Source: Verrucomicrobiia bacterium
Lineage (GTDB): Bacteria; Verrucomicrobiota; Verrucomicrobiia; Verrucomicrobiales; DEV007
Direction of reading: 5' to 3'
Assembly (NCBI GenBank): GCA_030425385.1
Contig: JAUIAH010000005.1
Location: forward strand, 124,001 to 188,000
DNA length: 64,000 bases
The position numbers and the translations under genes were made by a program. The notes under the pieces were generated by a model. It was not told the DNA's origin and did not search any database. It saw only the letters and a program-made list of their open reading frames with translations. Every line of letters begins with the position of its first letter. Position 1 is the stretch's first letter. Positions 42,263-49,880 of the stretch are shown in pieces.

Positions 42263-42892
42263 TTAGCGAGGAAGTTTGAAGGTGATCGTCTGCTCGGCGC
42301 GACTGCGAACAGGTTTCCCATTCCGACGAGCTGGGGCATAGCGGGAGGCCTTGAGAAACGCGATGGCAGCGTCATTGAATCGGCGATCGGAAGTGGATCG
42401 AACCTCGACATCAATCGGAGACCCATCCACATCGATCGTCACGAGACAGACAACGTGACCCTCTACCCGAGCTCGTGCTAAACCTTTTGGATAGTGAAGC
42501 GCAGCCGGTTTCGCTAAGCGCGGAGGATCGCTCTCTAAGAAATCCGTTAGCATGTCCGTGTCAGCACTGACGTTCACCTCTTGTTTCCACCACGTCTCCG
42601 GCAGATGGAAACCCTCTCCGATCGGAAGTTCAGGAAGCCCCTCGACAAGATCCATCACCTCTTCGACAGGATCCTCTGGAGGAGTATCCACCGGATCGGG
42701 AACCGACGGCTGGAAGTCGTCTGGAATAACCATCGGCACCGCCATCGGCAACTGATCGATGGATTCGGAGGGAGCTCCCTGCCCCACTAATTGGGAAAGC
42801 GGGACGATGCTAAAGATGACCACTGTCATCCCCACACCTCCCAATAAGGCAGCCATTCGCCGAGAGCGACTGTGGGTCTGATAAAGTCTCAT
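42263..42892 (-). CDS. TonB-family protein (second of a tandem pair)
   Basis: 209 residues: N-terminal anchor (about 13-33, MAALLGGVGMTVVIFSIVPL), an acidic Pro-rich linker, and a TonB-like C-terminal domain (about 125-209) with LHYPKGLARARVEGHVVCLV, STSDRRFNDAAI and a terminal TITFKLPR. The linker is much shorter than in the tonB gene at 620-1489, and the TonB core is shortened to the TonB2 type. It overlaps the other TonB gene by 4 bases, so the two are translated together and may form a heteromer. Confidence 0.85.
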   Translation of the reverse strand: MRLYQTHSRSRRMAALLGGVGMTVVIFSIVPLSQLVGQGAPSESIDQLPMAVPMVIPDDFQPSVPDPVDTPPEDPVEEVMDLVEGLPELPIGEGFHLPETWWKQEVNVSADTDMLTDFLESDPPRLAKPAALHYPKGLARARVEGHVVCLVTIDVDGSPIDVEVRSTSDRRFNDAAIAFLKASRYAPARRNGKPVRSRAEQTITFKLPR

Positions 42893-43560
42893 CGGCCTAG
42901 ACGGAAAGAGATGGGTTGGAGGATCTTGGCCCTAACAGGCTTGCCATTCTTGGTGCCAGGCTTGAATTGCCACTTTCGCACCGCCGCAAGGGCGGCATCG
43001 TTGAAGCCGGGATCAGTCGACTTATGAACTTCGGCAGACATGACCTTTCCCGCCTCATCAATCACCATGTAGATGGTCACTCTACCCTCCTTCTTCGCCC
43101 GCTTCATGGCCGAAGGATAACGCGGGGGCATGGCTCGAACTGGGCGCGGGCGTCCGTCCAGGCTGTCCGCGTCGAAGATACCATCGGACCCCAACGATTC
43201 CTGTGAGAGATCAATGGCGTATTTATCGTCGATAAAGAAGCTGCCCGCTCCCATTCCATCGGGAAGATCCGGCATGGGGATATCGAGATCCGGCTGTTCC
43301 GGTTCCATTTCTGGAGGCGGCTCTTCCTCCTCAGGCGGCTCCTCTTCCGGCGGGGGCGGTGGGGGAGGCGGGGGCGGGGGCGGAGCCATCATCGCCGCCG
43401 CTTGCGGCTGGTCGGGCGCTGGCATGGTCAGCTTTTCGAGCATCTGACTCAATGGGATGGCCAGAAAGATCATGCCCGTCATGAGCAAGCCACCCCCTGC
43501 AGCGACCAACACCGCTTTCTTCGAGTGCGGTGGGCGATAAACGAGGTGATCACTGGCCAT
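42889..43560 (-). CDS. TonB-family protein (first of a tandem pair)
   Basis: 223 residues: anchor (about 15-37), a Pro-rich run of 12 prolines followed by alternating Pro/Glu (about 58-92), and a C-terminal domain (about 140-223) with PPRYPSAMKRAKKEGRVTIY, STDPGFNDAALAAVRKWQFK and PISFRLGR. It follows exbD by 18 bases. This copy retains the WxF core of TonB domains; its downstream partner has lost the Trp. Confidence 0.87.
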   Translation of the reverse strand: MASDHLVYRPPHSKKAVLVAAGGGLLMTGMIFLAIPLSQMLEKLTMPAPDQPQAAAMMAPPPPPPPPPPPPEEEPPEEEEPPPEMEPEQPDLDIPMPDLPDGMGAGSFFIDDKYAIDLSQESLGSDGIFDADSLDGRPRPVRAMPPRYPSAMKRAKKEGRVTIYMVIDEAGKVMSAEVHKSTDPGFNDAALAAVRKWQFKPGTKNGKPVRAKILQPISFRLGR

Positions 43561-43578
43561 GACTTTCGTGCCGTCCAG

Positions 43579-43983
43579 CTACTGCTTCGTGGAAACCGAG
43601 ATCTTGGTGGCTCCGGCCACTTTGGCTTCCCCGTGAACCATTTGCACAATGCCATGGCTCGCATCCGAATCGCCCTGGATGATCACCGGCATTTCTTTAT
43701 CATCTTTCAACGCCTGCTTCACCACCGTGGCCACTCCTGGGATGCCAATGATCTTGCCATCATAGGCGACGTCATTGTCCGCGGTCACCGCGATCAAGAT
43801 GCTATTCTTGTCGAGCGCCTGAGCCCCTTTCACTTCGGGCTTATTGACGGTCACCCCGGTTTCGTTCACGAACACGGTTGTGACGATGAAGAAGATGAGC
43901 AGGATGAAGATACAATCAATCATGGGGGAGAGATTGATCTCCACCTCATCCGATTCGTCACTGGCACCGCGCCTACCTAACAT
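43579..43983 (-). CDS. exbD: ExbD-type subunit of the TonB2-like system
   Basis: 134 residues. One membrane helix (about 18-38) inside [20 protein letters not shown], with the conserved membrane Asp, then a periplasmic domain ending ISVSTKQ. It sits 27 bases after exbB and 18 bases before the tonB pair. Confidence 0.92.
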   Translation of the reverse strand: MLGRRGASDESDEVEINLSPMIDCIFILLIFFIVTTVFVNETGVTVNKPEVKGAQALDKNSILIAVTADNDVAYDGKIIGIPGVATVVKQALKDDKEMPVIIQGDSDASHGIVQMVHGEAKVAGATKISVSTKQ

Positions 43984-44010
43984 CGCTCTAGATCCTTAAG
44001 ATGAGGTTGA

Positions 44011-44703
44011 TCAGGCTGGCTGCAAGGCGCCTTCGCCAAGAATCGAATCAATGGCAGGCTCAGTGACGGCTGGAGCTGGAGCTTCATCCTCTTCGTCAAC
44101 CTCTTCCGCCGCCACGACCGCTTCGAGACCCGTCTTATGGATCAAGGTCATGCTTTCCAGTGCGGAGATGGCTTCTTCTAAAGACCCCTTCCGGCGCTTG
44201 ATCACCAGAGAAATGAAGACACCTGGAAGCGCGATCATCAATCCTGTCTGAGTCGTCAGTAAGGCTTCACGAATGCCACCCGCCACGAGGCCAATGGATT
44301 CCCCCCCACCGGCAGCCAATCCGGAAAAGGTATTTAACATGCCAATCACCGTTCCTAGCAAGCCCGCCAACGGCGCCGCCGCGACCAAGGTATTGAGGAG
44401 ACCCAGTCGATATTTCACCCTTGAGGAAGTTTCAAACCGGACCTCTTCGAATCGTTGCTGGATGCGCTTGGGAGAAGGATTCCCGTGCTGGGTGTATTGA
44501 ACAATCTCGCCGACTTGACCCTCGCCTTCTTCGGGCCGATGCACCCAATCGAGCCACTTCTTTCGACTCCGGCCGAGGTTCCCCGAATACACATAATGAA
44601 TCAGGTCAAATGCCGTGACATAGAGTAACAATGCGAGGATCGCGAGTAGGATCATCACCCACCCACCGCTTTGGAGGATACTGAAGATTTCTTGGATGCT
44701 CAT
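44011..44703 (-). CDS. exbB: ExbB-type proton channel protein of the TonB2-like system
   Basis: 230 residues from ATG 44703 (MSIQEIFSILQSGGW); a TTG at 44712 is a weaker option. Three hydrophobic segments at about 14-33, 108-128 (LVAAAPLAGLLGTVIGML) and 152-176 (LLTTQTGLMIALPGVFISLV) define the MotA/TolQ/ExbB family. The tail after about 195 is acidic (AEEVDEEDEAPAPAV). It begins 9 bases after the TtpC-like gene. Confidence 0.92.
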   Translation of the reverse strand: MSIQEIFSILQSGGWVMILLAILALLLYVTAFDLIHYVYSGNLGRSRKKWLDWVHRPEEGEGQVGEIVQYTQHGNPSPKRIQQRFEEVRFETSSRVKYRLGLLNTLVAAAPLAGLLGTVIGMLNTFSGLAAGGGESIGLVAGGIREALLTTQTGLMIALPGVFISLVIKRRKGSLEEAISALESMTLIHKTGLEAVVAAEEVDEEDEAPAPAVTEPAIDSILGEGALQPA

Positions 44704-44712
44704 AAGGCTCAA

Positions 44713-46188
44713 TTAGGCTGGATTGGGAACCGGCGTCTCATCCGACGGTTCAGAGTCTGATTTCACTTTCACTTTGGGTTGTTCCGCACTGGGAGGTTCG
44801 GCATCGATGCCGTTGAGGAACGCCATGGCGGCTCCTTCCATCCGCCCCACTTTGCCGCGGGCCATGCGGGTAAGGATGCCGTGCAAGATGAGAATGGGAA
44901 TGGCCACCACGAGTCCAAGCTCGGTGGTCACCAAGGCTTCCGAAATCCCGGAAGAAAGGCTCTTGGCATCGCCCGTGCCAAACTCTGTGATCAATGTGAA
45001 CGTCTTAATCATCCCCATCACCGTTCCTAGCAAGCCCATCAACGGGGCTGCCGCTGCGGTCACGGCGAGAAAGGGCAGGAAACGCTCCAACTTGGGACGG
45101 ATCCCAAGCAGTTTTTCATAGAGCAATTCCTCCAAGGCTCGGCGTTTGCGATGGAAATTGTTCACACCGACACGCATCATCTCTCCCGCCGCGCCGGACA
45201 CCCGATTGGCGATATTCTCGGCGTCGCGTTTCTTCCCATCGATCAAATTCTCCAAGATCGTCTGCACCTGGCGGGCGCTCGGTACCGCAAAGCGCATGAT
45301 TTCCAAGAACTTGAAGATGGCAACGAGCAGGGCGAAGGCCCCAAGAGCCAAGATGCAATAACCAACGATGCCACCTTTGGCCACGTGCTCGGCAATGGAA
45401 TCCTTGGCGCGGTCCATGACCAAGGCTCGACCGCCCGAGGCATCGGTCGGCACGACTCCTACCTTATTGTTGATCAATTGATTGATGCCCTCGCCATTAC
45501 CCACATCCACCGCGGTGGGCTTCACCCCTTCCTCCGTCACATCATTGGTGATGCCGTTCAATTGACCATCTGAAGAGGTGAAGAACGCCATGGGTCCCAT
45601 CAGTGCATACGTGCCATCCACCACGCCTTCCGTTGCGGTGAGGGCCTTGCCCTCATACGTCATCCCCCCAATAGCCTTCTCCAAGCGATCCACCGCTTTG
45701 TTGACGACGTCCAAACGATCCGCGAATTCTTCCGCTCGCGAGAGATTTCCTGCTTCAATACGAGCGTTGCTAGCCTCTACTGCTTCTTTATAAATTTGGT
45801 ATTCGCTCGCATGCACGCGATTGAGAAAGCCGCGCGCATAGTCTCGCAAGACGCTGCTCATGAACGTGGCTTCCACCTGACGCGCTTTCACGGCCTTATC
45901 CAGGTTCAATTGATCCCGCGAGCGCGCCGCTTGTTCCCGGCGCAGATCCCGGAGAGTGCTCCCCTCTTCGCGCACTTGCGCCTCGAGCAGATTGATATCG
46001 GCATTGAGCGGAATCTTCTCACCCGCTATCTGGGCGTCCAGCGTACGCAATTGGCTCTGGACCGCGTCCAACTCCTTCTTGGCTTGCGCAACCGCGCTGC
46101 TCAGGGTCTGCCCCTGCACCACGCTCGAAAGCGCCAAGCACGTCCAGGTCAGTAGTAGAAAGGTTCTCGACATGGGAAATGAGTGCAT
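44713..46188 (-). CDS. TtpC-like long ExbB/MotA-family protein
   Basis: Up to 491 residues (ATG 46188, or ATG 46173 at MSRTFLLLTW, either leading into a signal peptide ending VVQGQ). A periplasmic coiled-coil region (about 28-190; VAQAKKELDAVQSQLRTLDA) precedes three membrane helices (about 271-296, 370-395, 422-442) forming a complete ExbB-like domain with LMGLLGTVMGMIKTFTLI. This layout is that of TtpC, the extra protein of Vibrio TonB2 systems. It follows the DUF3450 gene by only 3 bases. Confidence 0.88.
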   Translation of the reverse strand: MHSFPMSRTFLLLTWTCLALSSVVQGQTLSSAVAQAKKELDAVQSQLRTLDAQIAGEKIPLNADINLLEAQVREEGSTLRDLRREQAARSRDQLNLDKAVKARQVEATFMSSVLRDYARGFLNRVHASEYQIYKEAVEASNARIEAGNLSRAEEFADRLDVVNKAVDRLEKAIGGMTYEGKALTATEGVVDGTYALMGPMAFFTSSDGQLNGITNDVTEEGVKPTAVDVGNGEGINQLINNKVGVVPTDASGGRALVMDRAKDSIAEHVAKGGIVGYCILALGAFALLVAIFKFLEIMRFAVPSARQVQTILENLIDGKKRDAENIANRVSGAAGEMMRVGVNNFHRKRRALEELLYEKLLGIRPKLERFLPFLAVTAAAAPLMGLLGTVMGMIKTFTLITEFGTGDAKSLSSGISEALVTTELGLVVAIPILILHGILTRMARGKVGRMEGAAMAFLNGIDAEPPSAEQPKVKVKSDSEPSDETPVPNPA

Positions 46189-46191
46189 CCG

Positions 46192-46986
46192 TTAGTCTAT
46201 GATTTTGGCGGTCACGGGCACGAAACTGACGTCTGCCTCGTCATTGGCGATCGCGACCACCTTGGCGATTGCCTTGGCCTCGCTCGCATTCTCCTCAAAC
46301 GTCCATCCGGTAGGGCCAGGAGTTCCAATCCAGCCGACAGACTCGTCTTCCGTGGATGAGTAAGCCATGGCCAATCCGAAGTAGACGGTTCGAACGCTTT
46401 GCGTCTTTCCATTCACATCTCGTTCCTCATGCACCGTCACGATTTCACTATTGGCCTTCTCAGCTTCCGTCAGGATGTTTGTCACCGTCGTGATGCGGGT
46501 GGCAATGCCCTCGGATTCGCGTTTTGATTTATTGTTTAGAAGCTCCAAGTCCGCTCCCAGATTCTTCTTCAAATAGGGTGGAAACTGCACCACCATCTTC
46601 ACGAGACGGTCTTCCAACGGTCCCAACGCAGATTCGATTGTTTCCGCCGCTTTTGTCAGGGCCACATCTTCTTTGGCCAACTCCTTGGTATCGGTATCTG
46701 CCGTTTGCTCGTCTTTCTTCGCTTGCTCGATCTGTTCCTGAATCTGCGCGACTTCCCCCTGCAAGGTCTGCTTCGTCGCTTGCAGGATCTCTTTCTCAAA
46801 CTTCCAATCCGTCCGTTTCTTCGCCAGGTCTTGCCCCGCCGAGATGCGTTGCTTGATGTAGGTTTGAATCAACGCGATGTCCTTCTCGGCCGCCTCATTC
46901 TGACCCCAAGCCAGGGAAGAGGAAATGAGGAACAGTGCCCCAAGAGCCACGTTGCTTGATCGTGATGTCCGTGAATTTCGCGTCAT
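46192..46986 (-). CDS. DUF3450-like periplasmic coiled-coil protein
   Basis: 264 residues from ATG 46986; upstream residues of the longer frame are not signal-like. A signal peptide (SSNVALGALFLISSSLAWGQ) is followed by a long coiled coil (about 30-130, heptads in LQGEVAQIQEQIEQAKKDEQ) and a C-terminal domain with YFGLAMAYSSTEDESVGWIG, the pattern seen in DUF3450 proteins. Such proteins open TonB2-type operons. It is the first gene of the unit running down to 40049, and the shared upstream region carries an inverted repeat at 47038-47053. Confidence 0.82.
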   Translation of the reverse strand: MTRNSRTSRSSNVALGALFLISSSLAWGQNEAAEKDIALIQTYIKQRISAGQDLAKKRTDWKFEKEILQATKQTLQGEVAQIQEQIEQAKKDEQTADTDTKELAKEDVALTKAAETIESALGPLEDRLVKMVVQFPPYLKKNLGADLELLNNKSKRESEGIATRITTVTNILTEAEKANSEIVTVHEERDVNGKTQSVRTVYFGLAMAYSSTEDESVGWIGTPGPTGWTFEENASEAKAIAKVVAIANDEADVSFVPVTAKIID

Positions 46987-47037
46987 TGCTACCCTAAGAA
47001 TTTGTGGGGCACGCTCCGAATGAGCGATGGGCAAGAT

Positions 47038-47053
47038 GTGACAATCGTGTCAC
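47038..47053. promoter_or_regulatory. Inverted repeat GTGACA-ATCG-TGTCAC upstream of the TonB2-like operon
   Basis: A perfect 6-base inverted repeat with 4-base spacer, 52 bases upstream of the DUF3450 start, in the gap shared with the divergent DUF3754 gene. Size and symmetry fit a dimeric regulator site. No clear -10 was identified beside it. Confidence 0.4.
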
Positions 47054-47241
47054 CTCGCGAGGCGCAGAAGGCGGCTTACAAGGCGAAGGCTTCGCGGTGA
47101 GCGCCCTCAGGTGACAGAATCGCCATCCACGCTCGCAAAGATGCGATGCTCAGCTCCTCTGGTCCTTCCATCGCTGCGACTTCTTCTCCTTGCCCCACGC
47201 ACGGCGATTGCGGCCGCCCATACCCGTGGTTCGCTGCTGCC

Positions 47242-48507
47242 ATGGCCGCCTCCGAGAATACCGTCCGCGAGACCTTCATCCCCTTCAAAGCCTCCGACGT
47301 CATCGAGATGTGTCTCCGCGATGCGGGCACGCGGCTCAGTGGCAAGGATCAACGGAGCTTCCGCGATCTCGCGAAGATGCTTTCGCACATCTTCCATCAC
47401 GAATTCCACGAAACGTTGACCCAACTGAAAGCTGCCTACGCTCCCTTCGATCCCGATGCCGACACCAGGCCCCTCGATCTCCCTTCACCAGAAGAAATGG
47501 ATCGCGCCCGTCAGAAACTCTTCTCGGGAATCACTCACGCTCTTGAGAAGGCCAACTATCATCGCTTGAGTCGAGACGAGTTGGAGGCGGCTCTCGCAGA
47601 TTCCTCACTCTTCAAACTTCGGCTGGACGTCGATTTCGATGACTTCGAGGATATTGTCTTCTTCGCCAGGGGCGAGCGCCGACGCGAAGAAGATGTTCGC
47701 AAAGGCTTCAAGCGCACCACCGTCCAATTCGACGTTTATGAACGCGTCGCCATCTACGTCCGTTTCAAAGACCAAGCCTACTTTGACCAGCAGAAGCGAA
47801 AGGACCTCGATTTCGTCCCTGGCTCCACAGTCCTCAAGCTGTTTCGAAACGTGCCCAAGGCCGATCTGGAGATCCTCTTCCCCAATGTGAAGATCAAGAT
47901 GCGAACGATCGATAAATTGCTTATCGGCATCCCGGCGGCTATCGGCGGCATTGTTGTTCTCGCCACGAAACTGATGGCGCCCATCCTGCTTGCTTTCGGC
48001 GTTGTGCTTGCGCTGCTCAAGATCAAGGACACGCACCCTACCATCGATACCAAAGCCCTCGTCGCCGCAGGGGCGGGACTCGGGGCGGCCATTGGCTATA
48101 TCTTCAAGCAGATCAGCAGCTACAAGAATCGGAAGATCCGTTTCCTCAAAACCCTTTCGGATCAGCTCTATTTCAAGAACCTCGATAACAACGCGGGCGT
48201 CCTCTTTCACCTCATGAGCGGTGCGGAAGACGAAGAACTCAAAGAGAGCATTCTCGCCTACTACTTTCTTTCCATCAGCGCCAAACCGCTGACCGCCGAG
48301 GCGCTCGACCACCGTATTGAAGATTGGTTCGAGAAACAACACGGCTGGCAACTCGACTTCGACGTGCAAGATGCGCTTGAGAAACTCGATCGCCTCCAGC
48401 TGGCGCACGAAACAGGCGGGGCTTGGTCTGTCATTTCCATCAATCAAGCCAACCAACAACTCGACGCGCTCTGGGATGGCTACTTCGATTTCTCAGAAGC
48501 GCGCTAA
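47242..48507 (+). CDS. DUF3754 (TMEM143-like) membrane protein
   Basis: 421 residues from ATG 47242 (MAASENTVRETFIPFKASDV); an ATG at 47146 would add 32 residues without family character. A soluble N-terminal part (about 1-215) with VDFDDFEDIVFFARGERRR and FKRTTVQFDVYERVAIYVRF precedes a hydrophobic hairpin (about 224-262 and 273-290), then a charged C-terminal part (LYFKNLDNNAGVLFHLMSGA). This matches DUF3754, found in bacteria and as TMEM143 in animal mitochondria; function is unknown. It is divergent from the TonB2-like operon. Confidence 0.78.
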   Translation: MAASENTVRETFIPFKASDVIEMCLRDAGTRLSGKDQRSFRDLAKMLSHIFHHEFHETLTQLKAAYAPFDPDADTRPLDLPSPEEMDRARQKLFSGITHALEKANYHRLSRDELEAALADSSLFKLRLDVDFDDFEDIVFFARGERRREEDVRKGFKRTTVQFDVYERVAIYVRFKDQAYFDQQKRKDLDFVPGSTVLKLFRNVPKADLEILFPNVKIKMRTIDKLLIGIPAAIGGIVVLATKLMAPILLAFGVVLALLKIKDTHPTIDTKALVAAGAGLGAAIGYIFKQISSYKNRKIRFLKTLSDQLYFKNLDNNAGVLFHLMSGAEDEELKESILAYYFLSISAKPLTAEALDHRIEDWFEKQHGWQLDFDVQDALEKLDRLQLAHETGGAWSVISINQANQQLDALWDGYFDFSEAR

Positions 48508-48570
48508 GACGGATTCTCTCCCTGAGCGATTGATCCTGTCCTCACATCGTCACCCAGACGCGACCATCAC

Positions 48571-48921
48571 TCAATACCACGATGGAGCCGGGGAATCCTC
48601 ATCAATGTAACCCTTCTTCACGAGGATCTTTCGCTCACGGCTCCGTTTCCATCGTTTCTCACGCCGACTTTCTTTGTCCCTAAAGATGGCAGACAACCCG
48701 GCTCCAATCAGCCCTTTGACAACAAAGCTAGCCACTTCAGATTCACGCTCCCGCGCCTCCTCGGCTTCCAAAGCTGCGGCCCACTCATCAGGGATGGTCG
48801 CCACGGGGACTTCGGGGGGCACGTAAGTCGGCACCTCCGCATCAATGGCAATTTCTTCGTGATGCGCGCACCCCAAGAACATCAAGGGCAGGATTAAGAA
48901 CAGGGACAAGCGTTGTTTCAT
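48571..48921 (-). CDS. Small predicted lipoprotein
   Basis: 116 residues with a lipoprotein signal peptide (MKQRLSLFLILPLMFLGCAH, lipid on the Cys). The mature part is a Pro-rich acidic stretch, a helix with EAEEARERESEVASFVVKGL and a short hydrophobic GLIGAGLSAIF, then a very basic segment RREKRWKRSRERK and the end DSPAPSWY. No family recognised. It is divergent from lpxA. Confidence 0.65.
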   Translation of the reverse strand: MKQRLSLFLILPLMFLGCAHHEEIAIDAEVPTYVPPEVPVATIPDEWAAALEAEEARERESEVASFVVKGLIGAGLSAIFRDKESRREKRWKRSRERKILVKKGYIDEDSPAPSWY

Positions 48922-49016
48922 AGAACCTCCAAAGACAAACGCTAGGCACGGCCTGCAGAGCCGTCAACTCGGCGGTCCTGAGCCGCCTTGCAAGGCAGCC
49001 CCGGCAATAGCCATCG

Positions 49017-49042
49017 CCCTGCCAAATGGCGACTTGGCAGGG
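49017..49042. promoter_or_regulatory. Perfect hairpin in the lpxA leader
   Basis: CCCTGCCAA (49017-49025) and TTGGCAGGG (49034-49042) form a 9-base-pair stem with an 8-base loop, ending 25 bases before the lpxA ATG. It may be an operator in the divergent promoter region or an RNA hairpin in the lpxA leader. There is no T-tract, so it is not a classical terminator. Confidence 0.45.
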
Positions 49043-49067
49043 GTGGGCTTGGCGGCTATGGACGCGC

Positions 49068-49868
49068 ATGGCCATTCATCCCACTGCCCTCGTGGACCCC
49101 GCTGCGCAGCTTGCTCCCGACATCGACGTCGGGCCATTCGCTATCATTGAGGCGGGGGTTCACGTGGACTCAGGGTGCCACATTGCTGGCCACGCGCAGA
49201 TACTCGGTCAGGTGGAGATCGGTCCCCGTTGCCGCATCGGAGCGGGTGCCATCATCGGGGGCGACCCGCAGGATAAAGGCTTCGCCCCCGATACGGTGTC
49301 AGGGGTGCGCGTGGGTGCCGACAACGATTTGCGCGAGAATGTGACCATTCACCGCAGCACTCAGGCGGGAGGATGGACCATTCTCGGAGAGCGCAATTTC
49401 CTCATGGGCGGGGCCCACCTAGGGCATGATTGCCACGTCGGCGATGATAACACACTTGCCAACAATGTTCTTCTCGCAGGACACGTTCAGTTAGGCAATG
49501 GCGCCTTTCTCGGGGGTGCCTGCGGTGTTCACCAGTTCGTGCGTCTGGGTGACCGTATCATGGTCCAAGGTTTGGCTGGGATCAGCATGGACGTGCCTCC
49601 CTACCTTATGGTTGGCATGAGCATGAATCGCATCGCTGGCATCAACAGCATCGGGCTACGACGTGCGGGATTCAGCAAAGAATCGCGTGCGGAGATTAAA
49701 GAACTCTTCCGCTTGTTCTACCGGTCTGCTCTTTCCGCTACCGAAGCCCAGGCCGAGGCCGCTGCGCTGACCCTGGGGGATGAGGCCCAAGCATTCCTAA
49801 CATTTCTTCGTGGTGATTCTATCAAAGGCGTCAATCTGCGCCGATTCGATCGCTCCGCTTCACGGTAA
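49068..49868 (+). CDS. lpxA: Acyl-ACP--UDP-N-acetylglucosamine O-acyltransferase
   Basis: First enzyme of lipid A synthesis. 266 residues, close to the usual 262. Left-handed-beta-helix hexapeptides start IHPTALVDPAAQLAPDIDVG; the catalytic His lies in GAHLGHDCHVGDDNTLANNV, and VTIHRSTQAGG, GGACGVHQFVRLGDR and DVPPYLMVGMSMNRIAGINS match the family. The C-terminal helical part (SKESRAEIKELFRLFYRS) is complete. ATG 49068 is chosen over ATG 49026, which sits in the loop of a strong hairpin. Presence implies an LPS-bearing outer membrane. Confidence 0.92.
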   Translation: MAIHPTALVDPAAQLAPDIDVGPFAIIEAGVHVDSGCHIAGHAQILGQVEIGPRCRIGAGAIIGGDPQDKGFAPDTVSGVRVGADNDLRENVTIHRSTQAGGWTILGERNFLMGGAHLGHDCHVGDDNTLANNVLLAGHVQLGNGAFLGGACGVHQFVRLGDRIMVQGLAGISMDVPPYLMVGMSMNRIAGINSIGLRRAGFSKESRAEIKELFRLFYRSALSATEAQAEAAALTLGDEAQAFLTFLRGDSIKGVNLRRFDRSASR

Positions 49869-49880
49869 GCAGACCCAGAC

